NCBI RefSeq assembly: GCF_004194535.1
Contig: NZ_CP025781.1
Location: forward strand, 1 to 64,000
Length of the DNA: 64,000 nt
DNA from: Iodobacter fluviatilis
GTDB taxonomy: Bacteria > Pseudomonadota > Gammaproteobacteria > Burkholderiales > Chitinibacteraceae
Direction: 5' to 3'
Shown here: one piece after another, positions 27,457-36,566 of the stretch
Numbering within the stretch: the first letter of the stretch is position 1
Layout of the letters: each line of letters begins with the position of its first letter
Translations under genes and position numbers: made by a program
The notes under the pieces: generated by a model
Database searches by the model: none
Seen by the model: the letters and a program-made list of their open reading frames with translations, nothing else
Told to the model about the DNA's origin: nothing

Positions 27457-28353
27457 ATGAAATGGATTAGATTAATCAGCGCATTATTCGTGGGCGTTAG
27501 TGCATTTGCGGCTCACGCCGATGACACCAGCCTTAATGAGGTCGATCCAGCCGTTGAGCAAATTGCTCCAGCCACGACCATTACCAACACCACACGGCCT
27601 AGCAAAGCCAAAGCCAACAACCGCTCTGAAAAACCCGATTACGCCCCCGCTCAAGATATGCTGCTACAAGCCATGAGCCTGATTGGTGTGAAATATAAAT
27701 GGGGAGGTGCCACCCCAGAGGCGGGCTTGGATTGCAGCGGCTTTGTGCGCTATGTTTTTCAAAACTCCATGAATATCGCCCTACCGCACAATGCCCTAGG
27801 CATGGCGCAATCAGGTGCAAGTATTGATAAAGAAGAACTTAAACCAGGCGATTTAGTTTTCTTTAATACGCTAGGGCGCACATTTTCGCACGTTGGCATT
27901 TATATGGGCGACAACCGCTTTATTCATTCGCCACGTTCGGGTAAAAGCGTTGAAATCACGAATTTAAACCAAAGCTACTGGACTTCACGCTTTACTGGCG
28001 CTCGGCGCTACGATGGCGCGGGGGGAACACCCGTCAATATGGCAACGCTCTTGGCCCAAGTACCCAAGCAATCAAGCAGCGCCCGCGCTAAACCGGTATG
28101 CAAAACGGTAAAACGTAAGGGCAAAAAACACTTGGTGTGTGAAACGCCAAAGCTTGAACGCGAAAGCAGCATTGCCCGCTCCAAAACCAGCAAGGGCGGC
28201 AAATCGCGCGTTAGTAACAAGGCTGCGAACAAGACAAGTAGTAAGGCTTCCGCAAAAAGCAGCAAGTCGAGTAAAACAAGCAGCAAGGCCACTAAGTATA
28301 AAAGCACCAGCAAAACCGTGACGAAGCACACGACAAGCAAGAAAAACAAGTAA
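27457..28353 (+). CDS. NlpC/P60 cell-wall hydrolase with a long basic tail
   Basis: 298 residues from ATG 27457 (MKWIRLISALFVGVSAFAAHA as signal peptide); an ATG 19 codons upstream is possible. The C40 peptidase domain shows the catalytic Cys in GLDCSGFV, His in FSHVGIYMG and the later FIHSP. It cleaves peptidoglycan stem peptides. The last ~95 residues are almost pure Ser/Lys/Thr, a disordered strongly basic tail probably binding the envelope. Followed by a terminator. Confidence 0.88.
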   Translation: MKWIRLISALFVGVSAFAAHADDTSLNEVDPAVEQIAPATTITNTTRPSKAKANNRSEKPDYAPAQDMLLQAMSLIGVKYKWGGATPEAGLDCSGFVRYVFQNSMNIALPHNALGMAQSGASIDKEELKPGDLVFFNTLGRTFSHVGIYMGDNRFIHSPRSGKSVEITNLNQSYWTSRFTGARRYDGAGGTPVNMATLLAQVPKQSSSARAKPVCKTVKRKGKKHLVCETPKLERESSIARSKTSKGGKSRVSNKAANKTSSKASAKSSKSSKTSSKATKYKSTSKTVTKHTTSKKNK

Positions 28354-28425
28354 TTTGCACTAGGGTCTGTTGACGTTTCCCAGCTCAGCGCAATTGCGAA
28401 TGAAACATCAACAAACCCTAAGCAT

Positions 28426-28458
28426 CCACACCGCGCTCCCTGCTGCGGTGTGGTTTTT
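28426..28458 (+). terminator. Terminator after the NlpC/P60 gene
   Basis: CCACACCGC pairs with GCGGTGTGG around a ten-base loop, followed by TTTTT on the plus strand, 73 bp past the stop codon. Confidence 0.85.
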
Positions 28459-28479
28459 ACGTCTACCTATCGCCCCGCC

Positions 28480-28907
28480 TAAGCCAATCGCAATATCACT
28501 GGCAGCATCTGCGTACTCTTGGTACTCGCGCTGTTTTTTGGTGGGATTATCCACGCGTGGTGGCAACCACTCACAATAGAAGCCTATCTAGTTGGCTGGC
28601 TGATTCTGCCCCAAATGCCGATTGATCAAGCCATCGACGCCATCTGTGCCGATTTTGGCACACGCCTACTTGCCGAGCCACGCGCCCGCCTTGGCCATAT
28701 TCAAGCACTGATTCATGAACTGGCACCGCGCTTTTTCTGCCACCGCCCGTATTGAGCTAGCCGCTACTCACCGAGCAATTGCTACTGCCACATAAGGAGC
28801 TAACAGTAATAGCCGCCGACCTATACAGCCAAGACGCCGATAAACGCATCAGCCACGGCGAATACTTGCAACAAAAATTTCAGCCCTACCAGTTTATTGA
28901 TCATTAA
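28480..28907 (+). pseudogene. Decayed gene for a small membrane-anchored protein
   Basis: One frame reads a membrane segment (ICVLLVLALFFGGIIHAWW) and then LTIEAYLVGWLILPQMPIDQAIDAIC up to a stop at 28753-28755. After that, sense resumes in another frame with KELTVIAADLYSQDADKRIS to a TAA at 28905-28907. No start codon precedes the membrane segment, and stops occur in the changeover region. It looks like a frameshifted, 5'-truncated relic. The original function is not recognised. Confidence 0.5.
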
Positions 28908-28914
28908 GGCAACA

Positions 28915-28942
28915 TTTCATTTTAATTTCATTAAAGTTACAA
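28915..28942 (+). promoter_or_regulatory. Possible Pho box upstream of the phosphoesterase
   Basis: TTTCAT at 28915, TTTCAT at 28926 and TTACAA at 28937 recur with an exact 11-bp period separated by AT-rich bases. This is the layout of PhoB half-sites. The next gene is a phosphoesterase, a common Pho regulon member. The half-sites only loosely match the consensus. Confidence 0.35.
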
Positions 28943-29031
28943 TTTTATGAATTTTTCTCTTTAAGTCCCATGGCTTCTTATGATGAAATAAAGGTGCAAT
29001 CACCACACACCGCTTTTTTCAGGACAACACC

Positions 29032-30666
29032 ATGAGCAAGAAGTCAAAATCATCCACACCGAATGATCCAAGCCGCCGCCGCTTGCTAGGTGGGCTGGCC
29101 GCAATAGGTGCAGGTTTGGCCCTGCCTGCCAGTCATGCAGCCAAACCCATAGCCAGCAAGCCACTCGCCGCACTCAACAAACCTTTAAAAAATAAAATTA
29201 AAAATGTGGTGGTGATTTATTTAGAAAACCGCAGTTTTAATAATCTATTTGGCAATTTTCCAGGCGTGGCACAGCCGCTTGCCAGTGCGAATCCTGAGCC
29301 TCAACTCGATCGCGATGGCAGCGTTTTAAGCAGCCTGCCCAAGATTTGGGGGGGCATGGTGCAACGCGGTCAAACCGTGGCGGGTAAGCGTTACTTTATT
29401 GAAGAGGCGCAAATCAGCGGATTGCCAAATGCGCCCTTTGCGCTCAAAGACACCGAGGGCACGCCGCTGCCTGAAGCAGTGATTACCCGCGATCTAGCCC
29501 ATCTGTTTTACCATAATCAGCAACAAATCAATGGCGGCAAAAATAATCAGTTTGTGGCTTGGGGAGACTCTGGCGCACTAGTGATGGGGCACTACAGCGA
29601 AACGGAAAAAAACCTCAATCTATGGCAAATCGCCCGTAAATACACGCTATGCGATAACTTCTTTATGGCGGCATTTGGTGGCTCCTACTTAAACCACCAA
29701 TTTTTAATTTCTGGCCGAACCCCAGAATACTTTGATGCCGCCAATGGCCCTGCCAAAGGAAAAATCGCCGTTTTAAGCGATGGCCCGCAGGGCTCTCAAC
29801 TGGCAACCAGCGCTAAATCACCTGCCTCGGCACTCGATGGCCCCGCTAAATATATCAATAACGGCGCCATTACTCCCGATGGTTACGCCGTAAACACCAT
29901 GGCCCCGCCCTATCAACCCAGCTTTATACCTCCCGCTCCAGGGGGCGACCCCCAACTGGCCGATCCCGCCGACCCAAGCACCCTGCCACCACAAAGCTAT
30001 CGCACCATCGGCGATTTACTCTCTGACAAAAAAGTGAGCTGGGCTTGGTATGGCGGCGCATGGCAGGCCACGCTAGATGGCAAGGGCGGCGCAGACGCAC
30101 CTAATTTTCAGTACCATCACCAGCCCTTTAATTACTTTAAACAATTTGCCCCCGGCACCGCAGCAAGAGCCGAGCATTTGCGTGATGCTGGCCTTGGCGA
30201 AAGCCCATATTCCAATCACTTTATCGCCGCTGCCGTGACTGGCACCCTGCCGCAAGTGGCCTTTTATAAGCCACAGGGCAATCTAAATATGCACGCCGGT
30301 TATTCTGATGTGGAATCGGGCGACCAGCATGTGGCCAATGTACTGCAACACTTGATGAGCGGCCCGCAGTGGAAAGACATGGTGGTGATGATTACCTTTG
30401 ATGAAAACGGCGGCTGGTGGGATCACGTCGCCCCACCTAAGGGCGATCGCTGGGGCCCAGGCTCGCGCATCCCCGCCATTGTGGTATCCCCCTTCGCCAA
30501 AAAAGGCCATGTGGATCACACCCTCTATGACACCACCTCCATCATTCGTTTTATCAGCCAACTGCATGATTTACCCGAGCTAGAAGGCATACAGCTGCGC
30601 AATCAAGCCTTTAAAGCCCGCGGCGCAACCCCGCCGGGCGATTTAATGGCAACACTAGATCTCTAA
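29032..30666 (+). CDS. Tat-exported phosphoesterase / acid phosphatase (AcpA-PLC family)
   Basis: 544 residues. A twin-arginine signal is present (SRRRLLGGLAAIGAGLALPA, residues 14-33). The phosphoesterase family (PF04185) shows VIYLENRSFNNLFG near residue 63 and TFDENGGWWDHVAPP near residue 456, which carry metal and nucleophile residues in phospholipase C and AcpA enzymes. It probably hydrolyses phosphomonoesters or phospholipids in the periplasm. Single gene; the upstream DNA has a Pho-box-like repeat. Confidence 0.85.
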   Translation: MSKKSKSSTPNDPSRRRLLGGLAAIGAGLALPASHAAKPIASKPLAALNKPLKNKIKNVVVIYLENRSFNNLFGNFPGVAQPLASANPEPQLDRDGSVLSSLPKIWGGMVQRGQTVAGKRYFIEEAQISGLPNAPFALKDTEGTPLPEAVITRDLAHLFYHNQQQINGGKNNQFVAWGDSGALVMGHYSETEKNLNLWQIARKYTLCDNFFMAAFGGSYLNHQFLISGRTPEYFDAANGPAKGKIAVLSDGPQGSQLATSAKSPASALDGPAKYINNGAITPDGYAVNTMAPPYQPSFIPPAPGGDPQLADPADPSTLPPQSYRTIGDLLSDKKVSWAWYGGAWQATLDGKGGADAPNFQYHHQPFNYFKQFAPGTAARAEHLRDAGLGESPYSNHFIAAAVTGTLPQVAFYKPQGNLNMHAGYSDVESGDQHVANVLQHLMSGPQWKDMVVMITFDENGGWWDHVAPPKGDRWGPGSRIPAIVVSPFAKKGHVDHTLYDTTSIIRFISQLHDLPELEGIQLRNQAFKARGATPPGDLMATLDL

Positions 30667-30694
30667 GCACCAGTATTGCACGGGTAAGCCATAG

Positions 30695-30723
30695 TGTAGG
30701 GGCGCGCAAACAGCGCCCCTACA
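30695..30723. repeat. 11-bp perfect hairpin after the phosphoesterase
   Basis: TGTAGGGGCGC and GCGCCCCTACA flank a seven-base loop, 28 bp past the stop. There is no T-run, so it may be a palindromic repeat rather than a true terminator, though it could still protect the mRNA end. Confidence 0.6.
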
Positions 30724-30941
30724 TACTCACTGAAAAGCCTTTTAGTGATGGTTTTTCCCTAAAGCAAAGCGCATTCAAAGAGCATCGCTGCATCACATCT
30801 GCCCATAAAATTTCGATACGTTATTTTACTTACGCACAATAACTTACAGCTTGATAAACCCCATAGAAAACAAGTCATCTCGTTGTAAATAATCCCCTAT
30901 TAATGTAGTCTGCACGCTCCCAACCGACCGTAGATTACCTC

Positions 30942-33800
30942 ATGACACCCAGCGATCTGCTTGCCTCCTTCGCCGCTGCCTTTAATCAAGATCAGCGCCT
31001 TATCTCTCTTCAATTAGGCGATGGTGCAGCTTGGGGCCAGCAGTTATTGCCCCAGCGAGTGACAGGCAGCGAGGGGATAAATCGCGCTTTTCACTACGAG
31101 GTAAATTGCTTATCCTCCAATGGCGATTTAGAACTTAAATCGCTATTAGGCTTGCCGGTGGTATTGGCGATAGAAAACGTCAATGGTGATGCGATAGAGC
31201 GTTGTGGGGTGGTGAGTCAGGCGCAGCTATTAGGCTCTGACGGAGGCTTCGCTCAATATTCCCTCACCGTAGAGCCGCCTTTTTCCTTGCTCAGACACCG
31301 CCGTACTTCCCGCGTATTTCAAAATTTATCCGTGGCAGATATCGTCAAGCAAATTTTGGCCGAACACCAAGCTAAAAACCCTGTGTTTGCCGCCGTGCAA
31401 ACGCTGGATTTCAAGCTATCCGGCACGTACGCGCCCCGATCTTACTGTACGCAGTATAGAGAATCAGATAGCGATTTTATTACACGGCTATTGGCGGAGG
31501 AAGGGCTTGGCTGGAGTTGGCTTCATCTGGCCGGAGATAACCCCCAAGTTCAGCTGCTGATCTTTGACGATGCGTTTGCGATTCCAGAGGCGCAAGAATC
31601 ACTGGTGCGCTTTCATCGAGCTGACGTAACGGAGGAGAATGACTCTCTTACCGAATGGACAACTCAGCGCCAAGTCGGTAGCAGCTCGGTCTCTTTGGCT
31701 AGCTTTGATTACAAAACCACCACAACGAACCAAAGTTTTGATGAAAGTTATATCGACCAAGGCGAGGGTGGTCAACAGCTACAAGTCAGCTTTGAGGATT
31801 ATGATCCTCAGTCTTTGTATTACGCAAGCGATAACGATGAACTAAGCCACTACGCAAGGCTGCGTCAGCAAGCGTTGGATGCAAAAAAGAAATCATTTAC
31901 CGGCACTGGTACTTTACGTAACTTACAAGCGGGGCAGTGGTTCCGCCTAGAAGACCACCCCGCGCATGAGGGGACGTCAGCGGAACAACGGGAATTCGCC
32001 ATTACCGAGCTTAAATTCACCGCCAATAATAATTTGCCAGCAGATTTAACTCAGCAACTTGGCCTAGTCGCGCCCAGCCTACTGGTCGCAGCGGCTTCAG
32101 CTGCGAATCCTCCTTACCAAGTTAACTTCACCGCCCAAAGACGCGGCCAGCCGATTACGCCTAACTTTGCTCATACCGAACACAGCAAACCCAAAAGCCT
32201 AGGCGTACAAACCGCCACCGTAGTTGGCCCACAAAGCAGCGGTGCCGACTCTAGCCAACAAGCAGAGGTGCATACGGATGAGCACGGCCGCATAAAAATA
32301 AATTTTCACTGGCAGAGGGTTAAGGAGCACCCAGAGTTTGGCGCAAATATGGATGACAAGTCATCCTGCTGGGTGCGCGTCTCCATGCCAAGTGCCGGTG
32401 CAGGCTTTGGGCATCAGTTTATTCCGCGCATCGGCCAGGAAGTTCTGGTGGATTTCCTCGAAAATGATATCGACCGCCCCATCGTCACCGGTGTAGTCCA
32501 TAACGGAAGTCATCCTGTGGCCACGTTTAGCGGCGCAGGCGCACTACCCGCCAACAAAACGCTATCTGGCATCAAAACCAAAGAACATGAAGGCGGGCAA
32601 TACGGCGAGCTGCTGTTTGATGACACCAAAGGCGAAGTGCGCACCAAGCTATCGAGCGAGCACGGTAAAACCCAGCTTAATCTGGGCTATCTGATTCACC
32701 CACGCACCGACGGAAAAGGCGAAGCACGCGGCGAAGGCTTTGAGCTACGCACGGATAAACAAGGTGCCATTCGCGCCAGCGGCTTACTAATTAGCACTGA
32801 AGCCAAAGGCGGCGCTAGTGGCAAGCAGCTAGACCGCAGCCCCGGCCAAAGCCAGCTGGAATCGGCCCTAGACACCGCCAAAAACCTCGGTGAATACGCA
32901 GCTAAACAACTTGCCGACAGCATGGAAACCGGCGACGACGATCAAACTGTAAAACCCGACAACAGCCCCGGCAGCAAAGCCACCACCGGCCATCTGCACC
33001 ACCATGTGCACGCCAGCAAAAGTTTTGAAGCAGGTAGCAACACCGATCAAGACGGCAAAAGCAAATCCAAAGAGCAAGCAGGCCAACAAAAAATCATCCT
33101 GCTGCACGGCGAGGACGGTATAGCGATTACCACCCCACAAAGCCAGACCCTCAGCGCGGGCACAAATCTAGACCAAGTTGCCCAACGTGACACTAACCAA
33201 AGCACCGGCCGCCGCTGGATTCACAACGTAAGCCAGCACATCAGCCTGTTTGTGGGGGGTATCAAAGACCAAATCACCCTAAAGCTGATCGCCGCCAAAG
33301 GCCAGCTGCAAATGCAGGCGCAAAGCGACGATATTGAAATCACTGCCGACAAAAACACCAAATTCACCGCCATCAAAGGCAAGGGCCTATTCAACGCCAA
33401 GCAAGAAATCCTGATGACCGCTGGCGGCGCTTATATCCGCATCAAAGACGGCAAGATCGAGCTGCATGCACCGGGGAAGATCAGTATTAAAGGCGGGAGC
33501 CATGATTGGAGTGGGCCTGCGAGTTTGAATGTGGCTCCGCCAGTGATGCCGGATGGGACACTGCATCAAGAGTATTTAACTTTAGTTGATCATAAAACAG
33601 GGAAACCACTAGCAAATCAACGCTATTGGTTAAAAACAGATGGCAAGCCCCTCATTGAAGGAATTACAGATAAATCAGGTAAAACCCAAGCGGTCTATAC
33701 CGCAATTAGCCAAAAAGTTGAGCTATTACTTGAAAAAAATGAGACAGAAGACCCGGATCATCAGCATCAATTTGATGAATTTGGTAAACCTGCAGCCTAA
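30942..33800 (+). CDS. vgrG: Type VI secretion spike protein VgrG with C-terminal adaptor-like extension
   Basis: 952 residues. The gp27-like domain (residues ~20-370) is followed by the gp5 OB-fold (HGRIKINFHWQR; VRVSMPSAGAGFGHQFIPR), then a DUF2345-type beta-helix (residues ~680-860). The last ~85 residues (EYLTLVDHKTGKPLANQRYWL, LIEGITDKSGKTQAVYT) resemble the transthyretin-like domains that some VgrGs use to bind effectors. No T6SS structural genes are near, so this is an orphan vgrG module loaded with the effector genes that follow. Confidence 0.93.
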   Translation: MTPSDLLASFAAAFNQDQRLISLQLGDGAAWGQQLLPQRVTGSEGINRAFHYEVNCLSSNGDLELKSLLGLPVVLAIENVNGDAIERCGVVSQAQLLGSDGGFAQYSLTVEPPFSLLRHRRTSRVFQNLSVADIVKQILAEHQAKNPVFAAVQTLDFKLSGTYAPRSYCTQYRESDSDFITRLLAEEGLGWSWLHLAGDNPQVQLLIFDDAFAIPEAQESLVRFHRADVTEENDSLTEWTTQRQVGSSSVSLASFDYKTTTTNQSFDESYIDQGEGGQQLQVSFEDYDPQSLYYASDNDELSHYARLRQQALDAKKKSFTGTGTLRNLQAGQWFRLEDHPAHEGTSAEQREFAITELKFTANNNLPADLTQQLGLVAPSLLVAAASAANPPYQVNFTAQRRGQPITPNFAHTEHSKPKSLGVQTATVVGPQSSGADSSQQAEVHTDEHGRIKINFHWQRVKEHPEFGANMDDKSSCWVRVSMPSAGAGFGHQFIPRIGQEVLVDFLENDIDRPIVTGVVHNGSHPVATFSGAGALPANKTLSGIKTKEHEGGQYGELLFDDTKGEVRTKLSSEHGKTQLNLGYLIHPRTDGKGEARGEGFELRTDKQGAIRASGLLISTEAKGGASGKQLDRSPGQSQLESALDTAKNLGEYAAKQLADSMETGDDDQTVKPDNSPGSKATTGHLHHHVHASKSFEAGSNTDQDGKSKSKEQAGQQKIILLHGEDGIAITTPQSQTLSAGTNLDQVAQRDTNQSTGRRWIHNVSQHISLFVGGIKDQITLKLIAAKGQLQMQAQSDDIEITADKNTKFTAIKGKGLFNAKQEILMTAGGAYIRIKDGKIELHAPGKISIKGGSHDWSGPASLNVAPPVMPDGTLHQEYLTLVDHKTGKPLANQRYWLKTDGKPLIEGITDKSGKTQAVYTAISQKVELLLEKNETEDPDHQHQFDEFGKPAA

Positions 33801-33812
33801 GAGCCTAAAACA

Positions 33813-34703
33813 ATGAGCACTCCTCCTAATACCCGCACAGCTGGCCGTTCCACCACGCAGCCACAAGCGCCTGTTAAAACAATTCCTATTCTAAGCCCCG
33901 AAGATACTAGCTATCTTTGTCAGAAAATTTGTTTTTGCAGTAGTAATGCAAAAATAGGCAAAGCGGGCCAATTTTTATATCAGCGCTGCGTAACAAAATC
34001 CATTCAATTTGACTGCGAAGCAAGCGGCCATATTTGGCGCTACAAGGGTGAAGTGGGATATAACATGAAATTAAATCCTCCCAAGCCTTTATTGGGGAAG
34101 AATGGAATCCATCCTAGCTCTTTTCCGCTGGGAGCAGCTATTCGGGAAAAAGTATTTTCACTCAGTAAACAGGACCTTGAGTCGGGCCCGCAAAAAGGAT
34201 TACTTAGAATTCCCGACGTTATTATTGTTAAAGACAAAAACAACTTTAGTCTTGAACAAAGCAATATTGAGATGGTGGTAGAAATTAAATTTCCGAGGGA
34301 CACTTTAAAAACAGGTCAACAAATGGCTTATGAAAGAATTGCTGGGGATGCAAATAAATTCAAATTACTTGAAACTTCAGAATGCCAATGCAAACCTCGG
34401 GAAGAAAAAAAACGCCAACCAGTTGATGTGCCCGCGCCTTTAGTTGCCCCAATTCCTAAGCCTGGCCGTAGAACCGTTGGTGAACCAGCCACGGCTAATG
34501 CGCTAGGTGAAAATGAAGTGCCACTATCCGACTATCTACTCGCCGGTGGTTTGATTGTCGGGGGCATTGCTATTGCTTATTTCACCGCAGGAACCGGATC
34601 AGCCATTAGTGCCGCAGCATGGAGTAGCGCAGCGCGTTTATTTGTTGTTGGAGCGGCAGTAGGTGCATCTAACTTAGCCGCAGCACAAGGGAAAAAACCA
34701 TGA
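33813..34703 (+). CDS. Putative T6SS effector with VRR-NUC-type nuclease domain
   Basis: 296 residues, 12 bp after vgrG. The middle carries a PD-(D/E)xK nuclease pattern: LLRIPDVIIVKD (Asp), then MVVEIKFPRDT (Glu-x-Lys), then GQQMAYERIAGDANKF, as in VRR-NUC proteins. Two cysteine-bearing stretches precede it. Residues ~240-290 are hydrophobic, glycine/alanine-rich, perhaps for membrane passage. Likely a DNA-damaging antibacterial toxin delivered on the preceding VgrG. The VRR-NUC call is by motif; activity is inferred. It overlaps the next gene by four bases. Confidence 0.7.
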   Translation: MSTPPNTRTAGRSTTQPQAPVKTIPILSPEDTSYLCQKICFCSSNAKIGKAGQFLYQRCVTKSIQFDCEASGHIWRYKGEVGYNMKLNPPKPLLGKNGIHPSSFPLGAAIREKVFSLSKQDLESGPQKGLLRIPDVIIVKDKNNFSLEQSNIEMVVEIKFPRDTLKTGQQMAYERIAGDANKFKLLETSECQCKPREEKKRQPVDVPAPLVAPIPKPGRRTVGEPATANALGENEVPLSDYLLAGGLIVGGIAIAYFTAGTGSAISAAAWSSAARLFVVGAAVGASNLAAAQGKKP

Positions 34704-35923
34704 ATGAATTAGAGAAACTTCGCCATTACCGTGCCGATATTACTTATTTTGAGGAAAGTACCGACCTGTGCACTTTATGCCCTGCAATTGGAGCATCGTT
34801 TTACTTTGATGGCGGTGAAACTGCTGAAGGTAAACAGCGTTTGGCTGAATGTGTCGATTATTATCAGCAATTATTTGGAAAACACCTTAAAGCGGGCTTA
34901 ATTACAGATCAAAATGAAAATGGAAAAGAGATTCAATTTAGCAAAAAAACACCATCACCAATGGAGCATTTTTCTAAATATTCAGAGGATGGTTGCATAG
35001 AGTGGGTCATTACAGGATCTCCGACCCTTGCAGTTGCTTCTCCTTATTGGGTTGAAACCGTGACGGCAAGAAAGTGGGAGATAAGTGTACGCCAAACAAA
35101 ATCATTCTTTCAGTTCTCCCTGCCTTTAAGTTATGTAAAAGAAAAAAAAATATTTAATGACTTATTCAATTTTGTGGTTTCTAAATTAAATCCAACCTTA
35201 GCCTTTGCGAATGCTGTAACTTGCCTGCCATACGAAGATTACAAATGGCAATTTAATGAGTTCGATGCTTTACAACGATTCTACTGTTTAATGCCATTTC
35301 GAAGAAATTATTTTTCCATGGACAGACTCGGGGAGTGTATTAATGGTGTCAATTGGATTACATGTTTGAACAAATTTCACATTTCACAATTAGGCGGCCT
35401 GGATAACATTAAAAACACCCTTCACCATGATTTTATAAAAATAACAAATATTGGAGATAATTGTTTAATAAAGATAGGTGAATACCCAAATATCGCCCCC
35501 GTAACGGAAGGCATCCCTCCTCTATATAAAATGGTGAGCGATTTTTTACGCCCTATCCGTGTAGAGTCTTTAGGCTCCTTACATAATGGCTCTTTAAATG
35601 GCTCGATTAATTTTGACCCAAGAACAACTGATTTATGGCTGCGTCGCTTTGATGAGTCAGGTATTTGGCCCCCCTACCCAGATAATATTCAGTTTTATGG
35701 GCTAGGTGAAGCTGACGAAGTAGATGCTGAAGAAGTTGAAGAAATGAATGACTTACTAAAACAGCGAACAACAGCTAATAGCCTTTGCCCACAAACAGGC
35801 TACTGGTACACCCCTGCCAAGCAAAATAGTCATGCTTTGTTTAAACAGGGTGAATTAATGCCAGACTTCCCTGCGTCTACATATGGCGCAACAATTTGGT
35901 ATTGGGATGCTAATCAAGAATAG
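34700..35923 (+). CDS. Putative type VI immunity protein (DUF3396-like)
   Basis: 407 residues, overlapping the nuclease gene by ATGA, which implies co-translation as expected for toxin and immunity. The N-terminal ~300 residues resemble DUF3396 type VI immunity proteins. The end (CPQTGYWYTPAKQ, then ALFKQGELMPDFPASTYGATIWYW) is a motif recalled from other T6SS-linked proteins. No signal peptide, so it would protect the cytoplasm, in line with a nuclease partner. Codon use is AT-rich compared with vgrG. Confidence 0.6.
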   Translation: MNELEKLRHYRADITYFEESTDLCTLCPAIGASFYFDGGETAEGKQRLAECVDYYQQLFGKHLKAGLITDQNENGKEIQFSKKTPSPMEHFSKYSEDGCIEWVITGSPTLAVASPYWVETVTARKWEISVRQTKSFFQFSLPLSYVKEKKIFNDLFNFVVSKLNPTLAFANAVTCLPYEDYKWQFNEFDALQRFYCLMPFRRNYFSMDRLGECINGVNWITCLNKFHISQLGGLDNIKNTLHHDFIKITNIGDNCLIKIGEYPNIAPVTEGIPPLYKMVSDFLRPIRVESLGSLHNGSLNGSINFDPRTTDLWLRRFDESGIWPPYPDNIQFYGLGEADEVDAEEVEEMNDLLKQRTTANSLCPQTGYWYTPAKQNSHALFKQGELMPDFPASTYGATIWYWDANQE

Positions 35924-35955
35924 CTTAGTAAGCAGGAATTAATCATTCAGAATAT

Positions 35956-36034
35956 AGAATAACTGAGGTCTGAGTAAAGTTAAACCCACTGTCTTTTGCT
36001 CTGAGAGCATTAAGCATAGTAGGATTTAAATTTG
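35956..36034. repeat. 79-bp direct repeat, copy A
   Basis: Matches 36488-36566 over 79 bases with about 8 differences; the last 30 bases are identical. It precedes the first PLD fragment. The phrase around AACTGAGGTCTGAGTAAAGT resembles sequences often seen with REP-associated tyrosine transposases, which is a recollection, not verified. Confidence 0.75.
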
Positions 36035-36487
36035 TTCTGCCCCCAGTTATTCGAGCAAATATATGTGCATAGCAAACTACTTATTGCAGATGACCGAGTT
36101 GCCATATTAGGCAGCGCCAATATAAATGATCGTAGCATGATGGGGGATGGTGATTCTGAATTGGCGGTGATTATTCGTGACGATAGCCCAGTACACATTA
36201 AACTAGATGGTAAAAACCCTGTGCCTGTTAGCCTGTGCGTCCATCAGCTGCGCAGCAAGCTCTGGAAAAAAATATTTGGTCTGGCAGGAGGAGAAACACC
36301 AGCCAGTGATTTAGCCTCAGTGATAGAGCAGCCTATAAATCCAGCAACCTGGAAGCGTATTCAAGACATCGCACAAGCTAATTTAAAAGCCTATCAAACC
36401 GCCTTTCTCTTTACGCCTCAGTCTGATCTAAAGATCAACTCTATTTGGCCTACATGGGATAAAACTAGCATGCGTATGCATAGCCGC
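36035..36487 (+). pseudogene. Phospholipase D C-terminal fragment, copy 1
   Basis: Encodes an HKD motif, VHSKLLIADDRVAILGSANI, followed by NDRSMMGDGDSELAVII, typical of the second catalytic half of PLD enzymes including T6SS lipase effectors (Tle5). The N-terminal half with the first HKD is missing. Homology to copy 2 ends near 36436, after which the frame runs into unrelated sequence, copy B of the repeat and the intron. A fragment of this kind, without start or partner half, should be inactive but can serve as a recombination donor. Confidence 0.75.
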
Positions 36488-36566
36488 AGAATAACTGGGG
36501 TCAGAGTAAAGTTAAATCCGCTTTCTTTGCCTCTAAGAGCATTAAGCATAGTAGGATTTAAATTTG
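36488..36566. repeat. 79-bp direct repeat, copy B, with intron inserted at its right end
   Basis: Second copy of 35956-36034. In copy A the repeat runs directly into TTCTGCCCCCAGTTATTCGA; here a group II intron intervenes and the sequence resumes at 38468 as TTCTGTCCCCAGTTATTCGA. That comparison fixes the intron insertion point. Confidence 0.75.

Noticed and set aside
28008-28349. Leucine-rich 113-residue frame antisense to the NlpC/P60 tail
   Set aside because: A by-product of the Lys/Ser codon repeat on the plus strand; no start signals.
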